Assembly: GCF_014982725.1 (NCBI RefSeq)
Contig: NZ_JADCJZ010000002.1
Location: forward strand, 248,001 to 312,000
Origin: Thermophilibacter gallinarum
GTDB taxonomy: Bacteria > Actinomycetota > Coriobacteriia > Coriobacteriales > Atopobiaceae
Direction: 5' to 3'
Length of the DNA: 64,000 nt
Part shown: piece after piece, positions 8,352 to 18,054 of the stretch
Numbering within the stretch: the stretch's first letter is position 1
Layout: each line of letters opens with the position of its first letter
Notes under the pieces: model-generated
What the model was told of the DNA's origin: nothing
Database searches by the model: none
What the model saw: only the letters and a program-made list of their open reading frames with translations
Made by a program: the position numbers and the translations under genes

Positions 8352-8774
8352 CTAGTCCGCGAGGTAGGTCGCGCAGTTGAGCGGGGTCTCGTAGACGTCG
8401 ACCTGCGCGCAGGGCAGGCCGCGGTCGCGCAGGCGGCCGCAGATGTGGCGGGCGAGGTTCTCGGCAGTGGTGCGGAAGGGCAGCACGGTGAGGCTGAAGC
8501 CCTCGGCCTCGAGCGCGGCCACCGTGGCCGGCGCGAGCGTGCCCTCCTCCACGAGGAACGTGTGGTCGAGCGCATCGCACTCCTCGCGTACCGCGCGCTT
8601 GAACGCGCCGAAGTCCATCACCATGTCGCGTTCCGTGCCTGCCGCGCCCAGCGCGTCCGTGCGCAGGTAGGCGACGACGCGCCAGCGGTGGCCGTGGAGG
8701 TTCTCGCACTTGCCGTGGTAGTCGGCCAGGAAGTGCGCGGAGTCGAAGTGCCACTCGGTCTTGAGCCCGTACAT
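8352..8774 (-). CDS. queD: 6-carboxytetrahydropterin synthase (queuosine pathway) homologue
   Basis: A 140-residue QueD/PTPS-family enzyme that converts dihydroneopterin triphosphate to 6-carboxy-tetrahydropterin on the way to the 7-deazaguanine precursor of queuosine. Zinc ligands are visible as FDSAHFL (first His) and CENLHGHRW (two further His, with the catalytic Cys), and the LDHTFL block is also typical. ATG 8772-8774 follows AAAGGAA. Partners QueC and QueE are not adjacent. The gene stands alone between two intergenic stretches. Confidence 0.9.
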   Translation of the reverse strand: MYGLKTEWHFDSAHFLADYHGKCENLHGHRWRVVAYLRTDALGAAGTERDMVMDFGAFKRAVREECDALDHTFLVEEGTLAPATVAALEAEGFSLTVLPFRTTAENLARHICGRLRDRGLPCAQVDVYETPLNCATYLAD

Positions 8775-8845
8775 GGGGTTCCTTTCTGCGACGCCCGGCG
8801 GGGCGGTCATTTGGCCGGCAATGCAGAGTCGTCGATTTCCGGCTC

Positions 8846-8990
8846 TTCTCGATTGTGCATGCTCGAGGCAGTGCATAAGAATGCATTACCGAGGATTCAT
8901 AGTCAAAACGCGAGCGGACGGACGGAAACGCGCGCTTTTGTATGCCGAGAAGAACGCAGGGTCGCACTTTACCGGTAATCGATGATGCTG
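8846..8990 (+). repeat. Family C intergenic element, copy 1
   Basis: Resembles the stretch at 61066-61222: on the minus strand it begins GATTACCGGTAAAGTGCGA and continues into CTGCGTTCTTCTCGGCAT, aligned with GATTTCCGGCAACGTGCGA and the CTGCGT that follows in the second copy. A GATTTCCGG block in inverted orientation forms the other end. It contains one GCCGAGAAGAACGC word. The alignment was made by eye and the boundaries are approximate. Confidence 0.4.
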
Positions 8991-9105
8991 CGTGCCGCAC
9001 GTCCGAGGGGGTGTCAGAAAAGACGGGGTTTGTGCTCACGGGGGCTTCGCTTGCTGAGAGGCCGGCTTCTGTCAGAAATCGGCGGTTTTTGGACAAAGGT
9101 TTATG

Positions 9106-9143
9106 CAACAGGGGCGAGAAGGCCGTTCTTCTCGCCCCTGTTG
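9106..9143. terminator. Hairpin formed by two inverted copies of the recurrent word
   Basis: A 15-bp perfect stem (9106-9120 with 9129-9143; CAACAGGGGCGAGAA and complement) around an 8-nt loop. Each arm contains GGCGAGAA, so the stem is made of the recurrent word facing itself. It lies 149 bp 3' of ricT on the minus strand and could end that transcript, though no clear T-run follows. Confidence 0.55.
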
Positions 9144-9291
9144 CCAGGTTGGGACGGGTCTTGCTATCTATCCCGAAACCAACCGGGGCTCAGCATCGAA
9201 CATGTTTCTCAAGACCGGGAGGTTCCTGCGCGGGGCAGGAATCCGGGCAGCTACCCAGAGCAGCAGCGGGGCGAGAAGGACGCGGGCGCCG

Positions 9292-10754
9292 CTACTCGCC
9301 GGCGGGCGCTCCGCCCTCGCCAGCGCTGCCGCCGCGCCCGCGGCCGCCGCGACGACGGCGACGGCGCTTGGGCGCCGCGCCCTCCGCGCCCGGCTGCTGC
9401 TTGGGCGGCTGCTGCTGGGACGGCTCGCCGCCGCCCTGCTGCGTGCGCCTCTTGCGCGACGGCTGCATGCCGCGCGGCGCAGTGCCGGCCGCCGCCTGGC
9501 CGCCCTTGTCGCCCGGGCGGCGGCGCCTCGTGGCGCCCTGGCCCTGCGAGGGCGCGCCCTCGGCCGAGGTGCCCTCGGCGGCCTGGTGGTGACGGCGGCG
9601 CGCGCCGTTCTGCTGCGTCTCGGCCGGGGCCGCGGCGGCCTCTCCCCCGCCGTCGCCCGGGCGGCGCTTGCGGCGGCGGCGCGTCGCGCCGGAGCCGCCC
9701 TCGCCGGACGGCGCGGGGCCGGTCGCGGGACGCTCGTTCTTCTCGCCGGACGGCGCGCCGGAGGACGCGCGACGACGCTTGCGTTTGGGCTCGACGAAGA
9801 TGTCCGAGGCGTCCACCTCGGGCTCGGCGAGCACGCCGTTCTTGCGGTCGAGCTCGGCGAGGGCCATCTGCACGTCCGGGGACTCCAGGCGGTCGAGCAC
9901 CTCGCGCGTGACGGTGTCCGGGCGGCACGGGCAGCCGAGCTCCTCGGACTTCTTGTGGGCGGCCTCGGAGGCCGTCATGTCGGCGAGCGCCACGCGGATC
10001 TGCTTGCCGCTCTCCAGGCGCAAGCAGAGCTGCTCCTTGGGGGTGTCGTACTCGATGATCTTGGCCTTGCCGAGCGGCGTGTCGATCACGGCGTTCTTCT
10101 TGGGCGCGCGGCTCTTGAAGTCGCGGTAGGCCTCGAACTCGTAGCGCAGGCAGCACATGAGGCGGCCGCATGCGCCGGAGATCTTGGTGGAGTTGAGCGG
10201 GAGGTCCTGCTCCTTGGCCATGCGGATGGAGACCGGGTCGAAGCCCGTGGCGAAGCGGCGGCAGCAGAGCTCCTGGCCGCAGTGGCCGTAGCCGCCCACG
10301 ATGGCGGCCTCCTCGCGCACGCCGATCTGGCGCATGTCGATGCGGACGTGGAACTCGCGCGAGAGGTCTCGCACGAGCTGGCGGAAGTCCACGCGCTCCT
10401 CGGCGGCGAAGTAGCAGACGGCCTTCTCGCCGTCGAAGAGGTACTCCACGCCCACGGGCTTCATGTCCAGGCCGGACTCCGCCACGTGGCGGCGGAACGC
10501 GGGCATGGACTCCTCGCCGCGGCGGGCGAGCTCGTCGCCGCGCTCCAGGTCCTCGTCGGTGGCGATGCGCACGACGCCGCGCAGCTGCGCGTGGCCGATC
10601 GTGGACGAGAGCTCCTCGGGCGCGACCTCGCGGGCGTCGGCGGTGGCCAGGCCGATCTCCTGGCCGCGCTCGGTAGCGCAGATCACGTGGTCGCCCTCCT
10701 GGGCGCCGGTGCCGGCCGGGTCGAACCAGAGGTCGCGCGCGGCGTAGGCGAACT

Positions 10755-10776
<22 letters not shown>
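9292..10776 (-). CDS. ricT: RicT (YaaT/PSP1 domain) with long Arg/Gly/Pro-rich tail
   Basis: A 494-residue RicT homologue. In Bacillus RicT acts with RicA and RicF in an Fe-S-containing complex that helps RNase Y process mRNA and affects competence and sporulation. The PSP1 core spans about residues 1-320, with conserved cysteines at 166/171/172 (CGQELCC), 203/208/209 (CGRLMCC) and CPC at 282-284. Residues about 330-494 are low-complexity, rich in Arg, Gly, Pro and Gln with repeated RRRR clusters, and look like a disordered RNA-binding tail; usual RicT proteins end near 280-300. ATG 10774-10776 follows AAGGAGG. The start overlaps the end of the delta-prime gene by 22 bp, the common holB-ricT arrangement. 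Confidence 0.9.
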
Positions 10777-11902
<1,126 letters not shown>

Positions 11903-11906
<4 letters not shown>

Positions 11907-12520
11907 AGCAGGTCCCCGAGGGCGTCGAGCGCGCGGGCGAGCACCTCGTCCTTCTCGCCCGAGGCGTCCACCACGCGCACGCGGTCGGGCTCGGAGGCGG
12001 CGAGGCGCAGGTAGGCCGCGCGAACGCGCTCCTGGAAGGCCAGGCCCTCGGCCTCGAGGCGGTCCGCGCCGCCGGCCGTGGCGCGCGCGAGGGCGACGGC
12101 GGGCTCGAGGTCGAAGACGAGCGTGCGGTCGGGCACGGCGCCGCAGCTTCCGAGCGCGTTGGCGGCGTTCACGAGGTCGTCCGGCAGCTCGCGGCCGCCG
12201 GCCTGGTAGGCGTAGGTGGAGTCGTAGTAGCGGTCGCACAGGACCACGGCGCCGCGCGCGACGGCGGGCTCTATGACCTGGCGCGTGAGCTGGGCGCGAC
12301 TGGCCTCGTAGAGCAAAAGCTCGCACTCCGGGACCATCTCGGCATTGGCGGGGTCCAGAAGCAGCGCGCGGACCTTCTCGGAGATCGGCGTGCCGCCGGG
12401 CTCGCGCAGGCGCACGACCTCGCGGCCGGACGCCGCGAGCGCCTCGGCGACCAGCGCGGCCTGCGTCGACTTGCCGCAGCCGTCAGCCCCCTCGAGCGTG
12501 ATGAACACCCCGCGTCCCAT
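11903..12520 (-). CDS. tmk: Thymidylate kinase
   Basis: A 205-residue dTMP kinase making dTDP from dTMP and ATP. Visible are the P-loop EGADGCGKST, the LREPGGTPISEKVR substrate loop with its DR(E)PGG-type motif, and CDRYYDSTYAYQ. Length is standard. ATG 12518-12520 follows GGGAGG. It is the first gene of a tmk-holB-ricT operon preceded by a 335-bp repeat-filled spacer. Confidence 0.95.
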
Positions 12521-12855
12521 GCGCCTCCCCTCGGTCTCGTAGCCCCTCAATGGTACCGCGCCGCCCCGCCCGCCGCGAGAAAACCACGGCGGGACGCCCC
12601 TCTCGGCGACGCCGCGCGACCCCGCGGAGGGTTTGGGTTCGGAAGTCGCGCCTCGCGTCGGACACTCGGCGAAAGACCCGCAGGTCAGCGAAGTGGTATC
12701 AAATCGATGGACCACTTTCGTCCCGTTTTTCGAACCCAAACCCGATTTGAGTTTGGGTTCGAAAAACCGGCGGTCGCCGACGTTTTCCCAGTTGGGCTCC
12801 AACGATGCGCCCGATTTGCCCGATTTTCGAACCCAAACCCTCTTGAGGGGTGCCG
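12521..12855. repeat. Spacer with two palindromes built from GGGTTTGGGTTCG units
   Basis: No gene is seen here. The unit GGTTTGGGTTCG occurs in alternating orientation at about 12629-12641, 12731-12743 (inverted), 12751-12763 and 12828-12840 (inverted). This gives two adjacent palindromes, 12628-12745 and 12751-12843. The first contains a nested 7-bp pair AAGTGGT/ACCACTT at 12691-12717. The repeats lie between tmk (upstream side) and the 3' end of the GH2 gene. Unlike other intergenic palindromes here, no CGAGAAG word is central. Confidence 0.65.
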
Positions 12856-14703
12856 TCAGGGCCGATCGGGCGAGGCCACCGCCAGCTTGCTCACGCGGCG
12901 GTCGTAGGTGAGCAGGCCGTTGGTCTCCTCCTCCACGTCGCTGAGCTGCGTGTAGACGAAGCCGGCCAGGCCCTCGGCCTCGAGGGCGTCCGCACGGGCG
13001 AGAAGCGAGCGCACCTCGGCGGCAAACTCCGCGCCCCCGGCGGCCTCCTCGTAGCCGTACGACGTCGCCAGGCTCACGTGACCCGGGACCGCCCAGCTCA
13101 CGCCGCCGAACTCGGAGATCGCGAACGCGCGGCGCGCCCGGGCGCGGTCGCGCCAGACCTCGAGCGGGCGGAAGTAGTTGTGCACGCTGAAGAGGTCGCC
13201 GCAGCCCTGGTCGTACCAGCCGCTCGCGGCGCTCACCGGGCGGGAGGGGTCGAGCCCGCGCACGAGCTCCGTGGCGGCGCGGGCATCGAACTGCCCCCAG
13301 CCTTCGTTGAAGAGCGTCCAGCCGATCACGCACGGGTGCCCCGCGAGCAGGCGAACCGTCCCCTCGCAGGTCGCGCGCCACTCCTCGCGGTACGCGGGGT
13401 CGTCGGCCGCGAGCCGGCGCCACGCACGCTCCCCGCGATCGGACATCCGCGTCCAGCTCGCGCGGAAGAGCGTGGGCTTGTAGCTCGTGTGCCACGCGCC
13501 GTACGCCCCGCCGCCCGAGGGCATGTCCTGCCAGACGAGCATCCCGAGCCGGTCACAGAGCGCGTAGAAGCGCGGCTGCTCGACCTTGATGTGCTTGCGC
13601 AGCAGGTTGAAGCCCAAGTCGCGCATCGTGCGGACGTCGTGCTCGAGCGCGCCCTCGGCGGGCGGCGTCATGAGGCCGTCCGGCCAGTAGCCCTGGTCGA
13701 GCACGCCGCGCAGGAAGAGGGGCTCGCCGTTGAGGTGCACGCGGGGCACGCCGGCGGCGTCCGGGCGCACCTCGACCGTCCGGAAGGCGCAGTAGCTGCG
13801 CACGCGGTCGGCGCCGAGGGAGACCTCCAGGTCGTAGAGGTGCGGGTCGCTCGGGCTCCAGAGGCGCGGCTCGCCCACGGAAAGCGAGAGCTCCACGTCG
13901 CCCCCGCCTCGGACGAATGCGGCCGCGCGGGCCACCTCGGACCCGTCGTCCAAGAGGCGGGCCACGAGCTCGCCCTCCCCCGCCGCGCGGGCGAGAAGGA
14001 CCACGCGCCCCTCGCCCGGCCGCGCGTCCGCGCGCAGGTCGACGACGTGCGCGGCCGGCACGACCTCCCACCAGACGTCGCGCCAGATGCCGCTCTGGGC
14101 CGTGTACCAGATGCCGCCCCGGGCGAGGCGCTGCTTGCCGCGGAGCTGCGTGCCGGCATCGGACGGGTCGAAGACGCAGACGGCGAGCTCGTTCTTCTCG
14201 CCCGTGCGCAGCGCGTCCGTGACATCGGCCGAGAAGGGCAGGTAGGCACCCGTGTGCTCGGCGACGCGCACGTCGTTGACGTAGACGGCGCACGCCCAGT
14301 CGACGGCGTCCAGGTGCAGGACCACCCGCTCGCCGGCGGCGAGGACCGGCGCCTCGAGCTCGCGGCGGTACCACAGCAGCTCGTCCGGCCTAAGCTGGCG
14401 GCCTACGCCGGAGAGCGGGGCCTCGGGTGAGAAGGGCACGCGGACGGGCCGCCGGCCGCCCTCGGGCGGCGCGGCCGTGCGCCAGGCGGACGCGGCGTCG
14501 GGCGCGACGACGAACGCGCACTCCCACCTGCCGTTCAGCGAGGCCCAGCGCTCGCGTGCAAGGAGCGGGCGCGGGTGCGAGACGGGCGCGTTGTCCCCCT
14601 CGCCCGCCATGACCTGCTCGCCCCACGGCGTCCAGAGCTCCGCGAGCTCGACGTCCGTCGGCGGCTTGGGCTTGCTCGCGAGCACGCGCCTCAGGTCCAG
14701 CAT
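12856..14703 (-). CDS. Glycoside hydrolase family 2 protein (beta-galactosidase/glucuronidase-like)
   Basis: A 615-residue cytoplasmic GH2 enzyme removing a terminal beta-linked sugar. Domains in order: sugar-binding jelly roll (about 45-215, with WYRRELE and the AVYVNDVRVAEHTGAYLPF region), immunoglobulin-like domain (about 216-315), and TIM barrel (about 316-615). The acid/base Glu467 is in TLFNEGWGQ and the nucleophile Glu531 in AISEFGG. No secretion signal is present. ATG 14701-14703 follows GGGAGG. The substrate is not clear from motifs. It lies 3' of topA with a 39-bp gap and may be co-transcribed. Confidence 0.88.
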   Translation of the reverse strand: MLDLRRVLASKPKPPTDVELAELWTPWGEQVMAGEGDNAPVSHPRPLLARERWASLNGRWECAFVVAPDAASAWRTAAPPEGGRRPVRVPFSPEAPLSGVGRQLRPDELLWYRRELEAPVLAAGERVVLHLDAVDWACAVYVNDVRVAEHTGAYLPFSADVTDALRTGEKNELAVCVFDPSDAGTQLRGKQRLARGGIWYTAQSGIWRDVWWEVVPAAHVVDLRADARPGEGRVVLLARAAGEGELVARLLDDGSEVARAAAFVRGGGDVELSLSVGEPRLWSPSDPHLYDLEVSLGADRVRSYCAFRTVEVRPDAAGVPRVHLNGEPLFLRGVLDQGYWPDGLMTPPAEGALEHDVRTMRDLGFNLLRKHIKVEQPRFYALCDRLGMLVWQDMPSGGGAYGAWHTSYKPTLFRASWTRMSDRGERAWRRLAADDPAYREEWRATCEGTVRLLAGHPCVIGWTLFNEGWGQFDARAATELVRGLDPSRPVSAASGWYDQGCGDLFSVHNYFRPLEVWRDRARARRAFAISEFGGVSWAVPGHVSLATSYGYEEAAGGAEFAAEVRSLLARADALEAEGLAGFVYTQLSDVEEETNGLLTYDRRVSKLAVASPDRP

Positions 14704-14742
14704 GGCATCCTCCCTGCGCCCCCGAACCGCGCCTCCGTGGCC

Positions 14743-17250
14743 CTAGGACTTCTTTCGGCCGCGCGTCCCGCCCGTGCGACGGCCCCCGCGGCGCGGCGCG
14801 GCGGCCTTCTTCTCGCGGCCGGGGCAGTCCATGTTGGGGCAGAGCTTCCACGGGCCGCGGGCGGTGGTGACCACCACGAGCGGCGCGCCGCAGTCCGGGC
14901 ACGTCTCCCCCGTCGCCTCGAGGGCGCCGCGCGCGGGCAGCGGGTAGCTCGTGCCGCAGTCGTCGTAGTTGGTGCAGCGGATGAAGCGCTTGCCGCTCTT
15001 CTCGGACTTGTGCGCCACCAGGCGACCGGAGCGGCCGGCCTCGGCGCACGCCGGGCACGCGCCCACGTCCACGTCGGGCTCGCGGTTGGTGGGGCACGCG
15101 GGGTTCACGCAGGTCTCGTACGCACGGCTGCGGAACGGCTGTACCTTCACGCGCGGCGCGCCGCACTCCGGGCACACGGCGGCCTCCCCCTCAAGCGCGG
15201 AGATCTTGCCCTGGGGCAGCGGGTAGGTGACGTCGCAGTCGGGCCATCCCATGCAGCCCACGAAGCTGCCGCGCGTCTTTGCCGAGCTCTTGACCACGAG
15301 GTCCTTGCCGCACTTGGGGCAGGTGCCCACCTTGGCGTCGGCCGTGACGGCGTCGGCGATGGCGTCGGAGAGGTCGTCGGTGTGCTCCACGAGCACGTCC
15401 ATGAGGCCGGCGAGCAGCGCGCGGGAGTGGCCCACGACCTGCTCCTGCGCGCTCGTGCCCTCGGCCACGCGCGTCATGTCGTCCTCGAGCTCCGCCGTCA
15501 TGTCGGGGCTCGTGATGCGCGGCGCGTAGGTGGTGAGCGCGTCGATGATGGCCATGCCGAGCTGGCTCGGCTCCACCGGGTCGTTCTTGAAGTACTTGCG
15601 CTCGTAGAGCGTGTCGATGATGCTGGCGCGCGTGGACTTGGTGCCCAGCCCGCGCTTCTCCATCTCCTGGATGAGCTTGCCCTGGCTGTAGCGAGCGGGC
15701 GGCTCGGTCTGCTTGGCGAGAAGCTCCATGTCGCCGACGGAGACCACGTCGCCCTCGGCGAGCGCGGGGAGCTGGTCGTCCTTCTTGAGGCCGTAGGGGT
15801 AGGCCGTGCGGAAGCCTGAGCTGACGAGCACGCTGCCCGAGACCGTGAACGGCTCGCCCGCGACGTCGAAGGTCACCTTGGTGCCCTCGATCGTGGCCGG
15901 GCCCATGAGCGTGGCCAGGAAGCGCCGCGCGATGAGGTTGTAGAGCTTCCACTCCGCCGGCTGGAGGCTGTCCGGGGATGCCGGGGCCGTGGGGTAGATC
16001 GGCGGGTGGTCGGTGGTCTCCTGCTTGCCGCGGGTCGCGGTGAGCTTGTCCTGCTTCAGCAGCTCGTGGCACACGGAGCCGTAGGCCGGCACCGTGGAGA
16101 GCATGCGGACGCACTCGCGCAGGTCGAGCGACTTGGGGTAGACCGTGTTGTCGACGCGCGGGTACGAGATGAGGCCGTCCATGTAGAGGCTCTCGGCCAG
16201 GCGCATGGTGCGGGCGGGCGAGATGCCCTCGGCGGCCGCGGCGGCCTGGAGGCTCGTGGTGTTGAACGGCGCGGGCGGGCGCTGGGTGCGGCTCTTGCGC
16301 TCCACGGCGGTGACGGTGCCCTCGGTGGCGCCGCTCACGTGGCCGAAGGCGGTCTCGGCCGCGGCCCGGTCCCAGAAGCGGGCGGTGGCGTGCGTGATCT
16401 TGAAGGGGCCGGCGGCGTCGCCGTCCTTCTCGGCCTGGCCCTGGATCACCCAGTAGTCCTCGGGCACGAAGGCGAGGCGCTCGCGCTCGCGCTCCACGAC
16501 GAGGGCCAGCGTCGGCGTCTGCACGCGGCCCGCCGAGCGCACGGTGCCCAGGCCGCTCCAGCGCGCGGCGGTGAGGTAGCGCGTGAGGACGGCGCCCCAG
16601 ATGAGGTCGATGTACTGGCGGGACTCGCCGGCGTCGGCGAGGTCCTGGTCGAGCTCGACGAGGTTCGCGAAGGCGTGGTCGATCTCGGCGCGGGTGAAGG
16701 CGGAGTAGCGGGCGCGGGCGACGGGCACGTCGGGAGCGACCTCGCGGATCTGGCGCAGCGCGTCGGAGCCGATGAGCTCGCCCTCGCGGTCGAAGTCCGT
16801 GCCAATGATCACGGAGTCGGCCTTCTTGGCGAGGTTCTTGAGGGCGCGGATGATCTCCTTCTCGGCGGGGAGCTTCTCGATGGGCGCCCACACCAGATAG
16901 GGCAGGCTCGCGATCTTCCAGCCCTTGAGGTCCACGCCGTCGGCCAAAAACGGCTTGCGGCGGGACTTGTAGGGCGGGCGGGCGAGGCCGTCGGGGACGT
17001 CCGCCGGGAGCAGCTCGCCGTCGGCGGTGAGGCCCTGCCAGCCGTTCTTGTCGTCGAACGTGAGCTGGACCGGGAAGTCGACCTTGAGGATGTGGCCGCG
17101 CAGGCCGATGGTGACGCAGTCCTCTCCGTCCCAGGTGAAGCGGTAGACCGGCGTGTTGTAGACCTTGTCGGCCTTGGGCTTGCCGGAGGTGGAGAGCAGG
17201 CGCGCGATCTGCTGCGCGGCGTCGTTCTTCTCGGTGACGATGAGCCTCAC
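14743..17250 (-). CDS. topA: Type IA DNA topoisomerase I with four C-terminal zinc ribbons
   Basis: An 835-residue enzyme that relaxes negative supercoils by transient single-strand cleavage. The N-terminus MRLIVTEKNDAAQQIARLLS resembles archaeal-type topoisomerases. The TOPRIM site reads DFDREGELIG, SAGRVQTPTLALV is the CAP-like signature, and the catalytic Tyr lies in LISYPRVDN, where the usual Thr after Arg is Val. The C-terminus has four CxxC...C zinc ribbons between about residues 610 and 815 and ends in a basic RGGRRTGG-type tail. Start is GTG 17248-17250 with only a weak ribosome site, 12 bp after tatC, suggesting coupling. Confidence 0.93.
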   Translation of the reverse strand: MRLIVTEKNDAAQQIARLLSTSGKPKADKVYNTPVYRFTWDGEDCVTIGLRGHILKVDFPVQLTFDDKNGWQGLTADGELLPADVPDGLARPPYKSRRKPFLADGVDLKGWKIASLPYLVWAPIEKLPAEKEIIRALKNLAKKADSVIIGTDFDREGELIGSDALRQIREVAPDVPVARARYSAFTRAEIDHAFANLVELDQDLADAGESRQYIDLIWGAVLTRYLTAARWSGLGTVRSAGRVQTPTLALVVERERERLAFVPEDYWVIQGQAEKDGDAAGPFKITHATARFWDRAAAETAFGHVSGATEGTVTAVERKSRTQRPPAPFNTTSLQAAAAAEGISPARTMRLAESLYMDGLISYPRVDNTVYPKSLDLRECVRMLSTVPAYGSVCHELLKQDKLTATRGKQETTDHPPIYPTAPASPDSLQPAEWKLYNLIARRFLATLMGPATIEGTKVTFDVAGEPFTVSGSVLVSSGFRTAYPYGLKKDDQLPALAEGDVVSVGDMELLAKQTEPPARYSQGKLIQEMEKRGLGTKSTRASIIDTLYERKYFKNDPVEPSQLGMAIIDALTTYAPRITSPDMTAELEDDMTRVAEGTSAQEQVVGHSRALLAGLMDVLVEHTDDLSDAIADAVTADAKVGTCPKCGKDLVVKSSAKTRGSFVGCMGWPDCDVTYPLPQGKISALEGEAAVCPECGAPRVKVQPFRSRAYETCVNPACPTNREPDVDVGACPACAEAGRSGRLVAHKSEKSGKRFIRCTNYDDCGTSYPLPARGALEATGETCPDCGAPLVVVTTARGPWKLCPNMDCPGREKKAAAPRRGGRRTGGTRGRKKS

Positions 17251-17262
17251 TGCGTCACCGCC

Positions 17263-18051
17263 CTAGAGCTTCTCGAGGTCGCGGTTCTCGTAGTCCTCGC
17301 GGGACCACTTGAGCGCCTCCTTGCCGTCGCGCGCGACGATGATGAAGCGCGCCACGGCGAGCGCCGCCTCGTAGAGGAAGATCAGCACGGCGAACATGAG
17401 GACCATCGTGACGGGCGAGGCGTCGGGCGTGACCACGGCGGAGAGCACCATGAACACCACGTAGACGATGCGCCACTGCGAGCGGAACGTCTTGTAGGGC
17501 ACCAGGTGCAGGATCGACAGGTAGAAGATCACGAGCGGCAGCTGGAAGGCGAGGCCGAAGCCGATCTCCAGGAGCATGTAGATGTCCAGGTAGTCACTGG
17601 CCTCGGGCATGAGCGTGCCGATCTCGCGGGACTGCTCGAGCAGCCAGCCGAAGGCGGCGGGCTGGATCACGAAGAAGCAGAAGACCATGCCCAGGAAGAA
17701 GAGCAGGACCATGGCGCCCACCGTGGGCACGACCCAGCGGCGCTCCTTGGGCTTGAGGGCCGGCAGGAAGAAGGCCATGACCTCCCAGATGATGATCGGG
17801 CAGCAGATTATGACCGAGAAGAACAGGGCGACCTTGAAGCGGATGGTGAAGCCGCCGAGCACCGTGGTGACGACGAGCTTGGCCCCGTTCATTGCCTCCT
17901 CGATCTGGCCGATCATGAGCTCGATCAGCGTGGGCGTGGCGAAGTAGACGACGAGCGCGCACAGGAAGACCGCCACGACGACGATCGTGAGGCGGCGGCG
18001 CAGCTCGCCGAGGTGGTCCATGATGGGCATGCGTGCGGGACCGATCGGCAT
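17263..18051 (-). CDS. tatC: Twin-arginine translocase subunit TatC
   Basis: A 262-residue integral membrane protein with six predicted helices that recognises twin-arginine signal peptides. Conserved features are MDHLGELRRRL at the N-terminus, the FxxP-like FFLPALKPKERR loop and the later VVTPDASPVT segment. The C-terminus extends about 40 residues into the cytoplasm. ATG 18049-18051 begins three bases after the tatA stop. Two lipoproteins in this window carry twin-arginine motifs, consistent with an active pathway. Confidence 0.95.
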   Translation of the reverse strand: MPIGPARMPIMDHLGELRRRLTIVVVAVFLCALVVYFATPTLIELMIGQIEEAMNGAKLVVTTVLGGFTIRFKVALFFSVIICCPIIIWEVMAFFLPALKPKERRWVVPTVGAMVLLFFLGMVFCFFVIQPAAFGWLLEQSREIGTLMPEASDYLDIYMLLEIGFGLAFQLPLVIFYLSILHLVPYKTFRSQWRIVYVVFMVLSAVVTPDASPVTMVLMFAVLIFLYEAALAVARFIIVARDGKEALKWSREDYENRDLEKL

Positions 18052-18054
18052 GGC

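Larger units (their letters stand above)
8775..9291. other. 517-bp gene-free region with palindromic elements
   Basis: No convincing gene is present; open frames here lack ribosome sites and family resemblance. It holds a family-C imperfect palindrome at about 8846-8990, a direct repeat GTCAGAAA at about 9014 and 9071, and a strong 15-bp-arm hairpin at 9106-9143. Base composition is lower in GC than the flanking genes. Confidence 0.5.
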
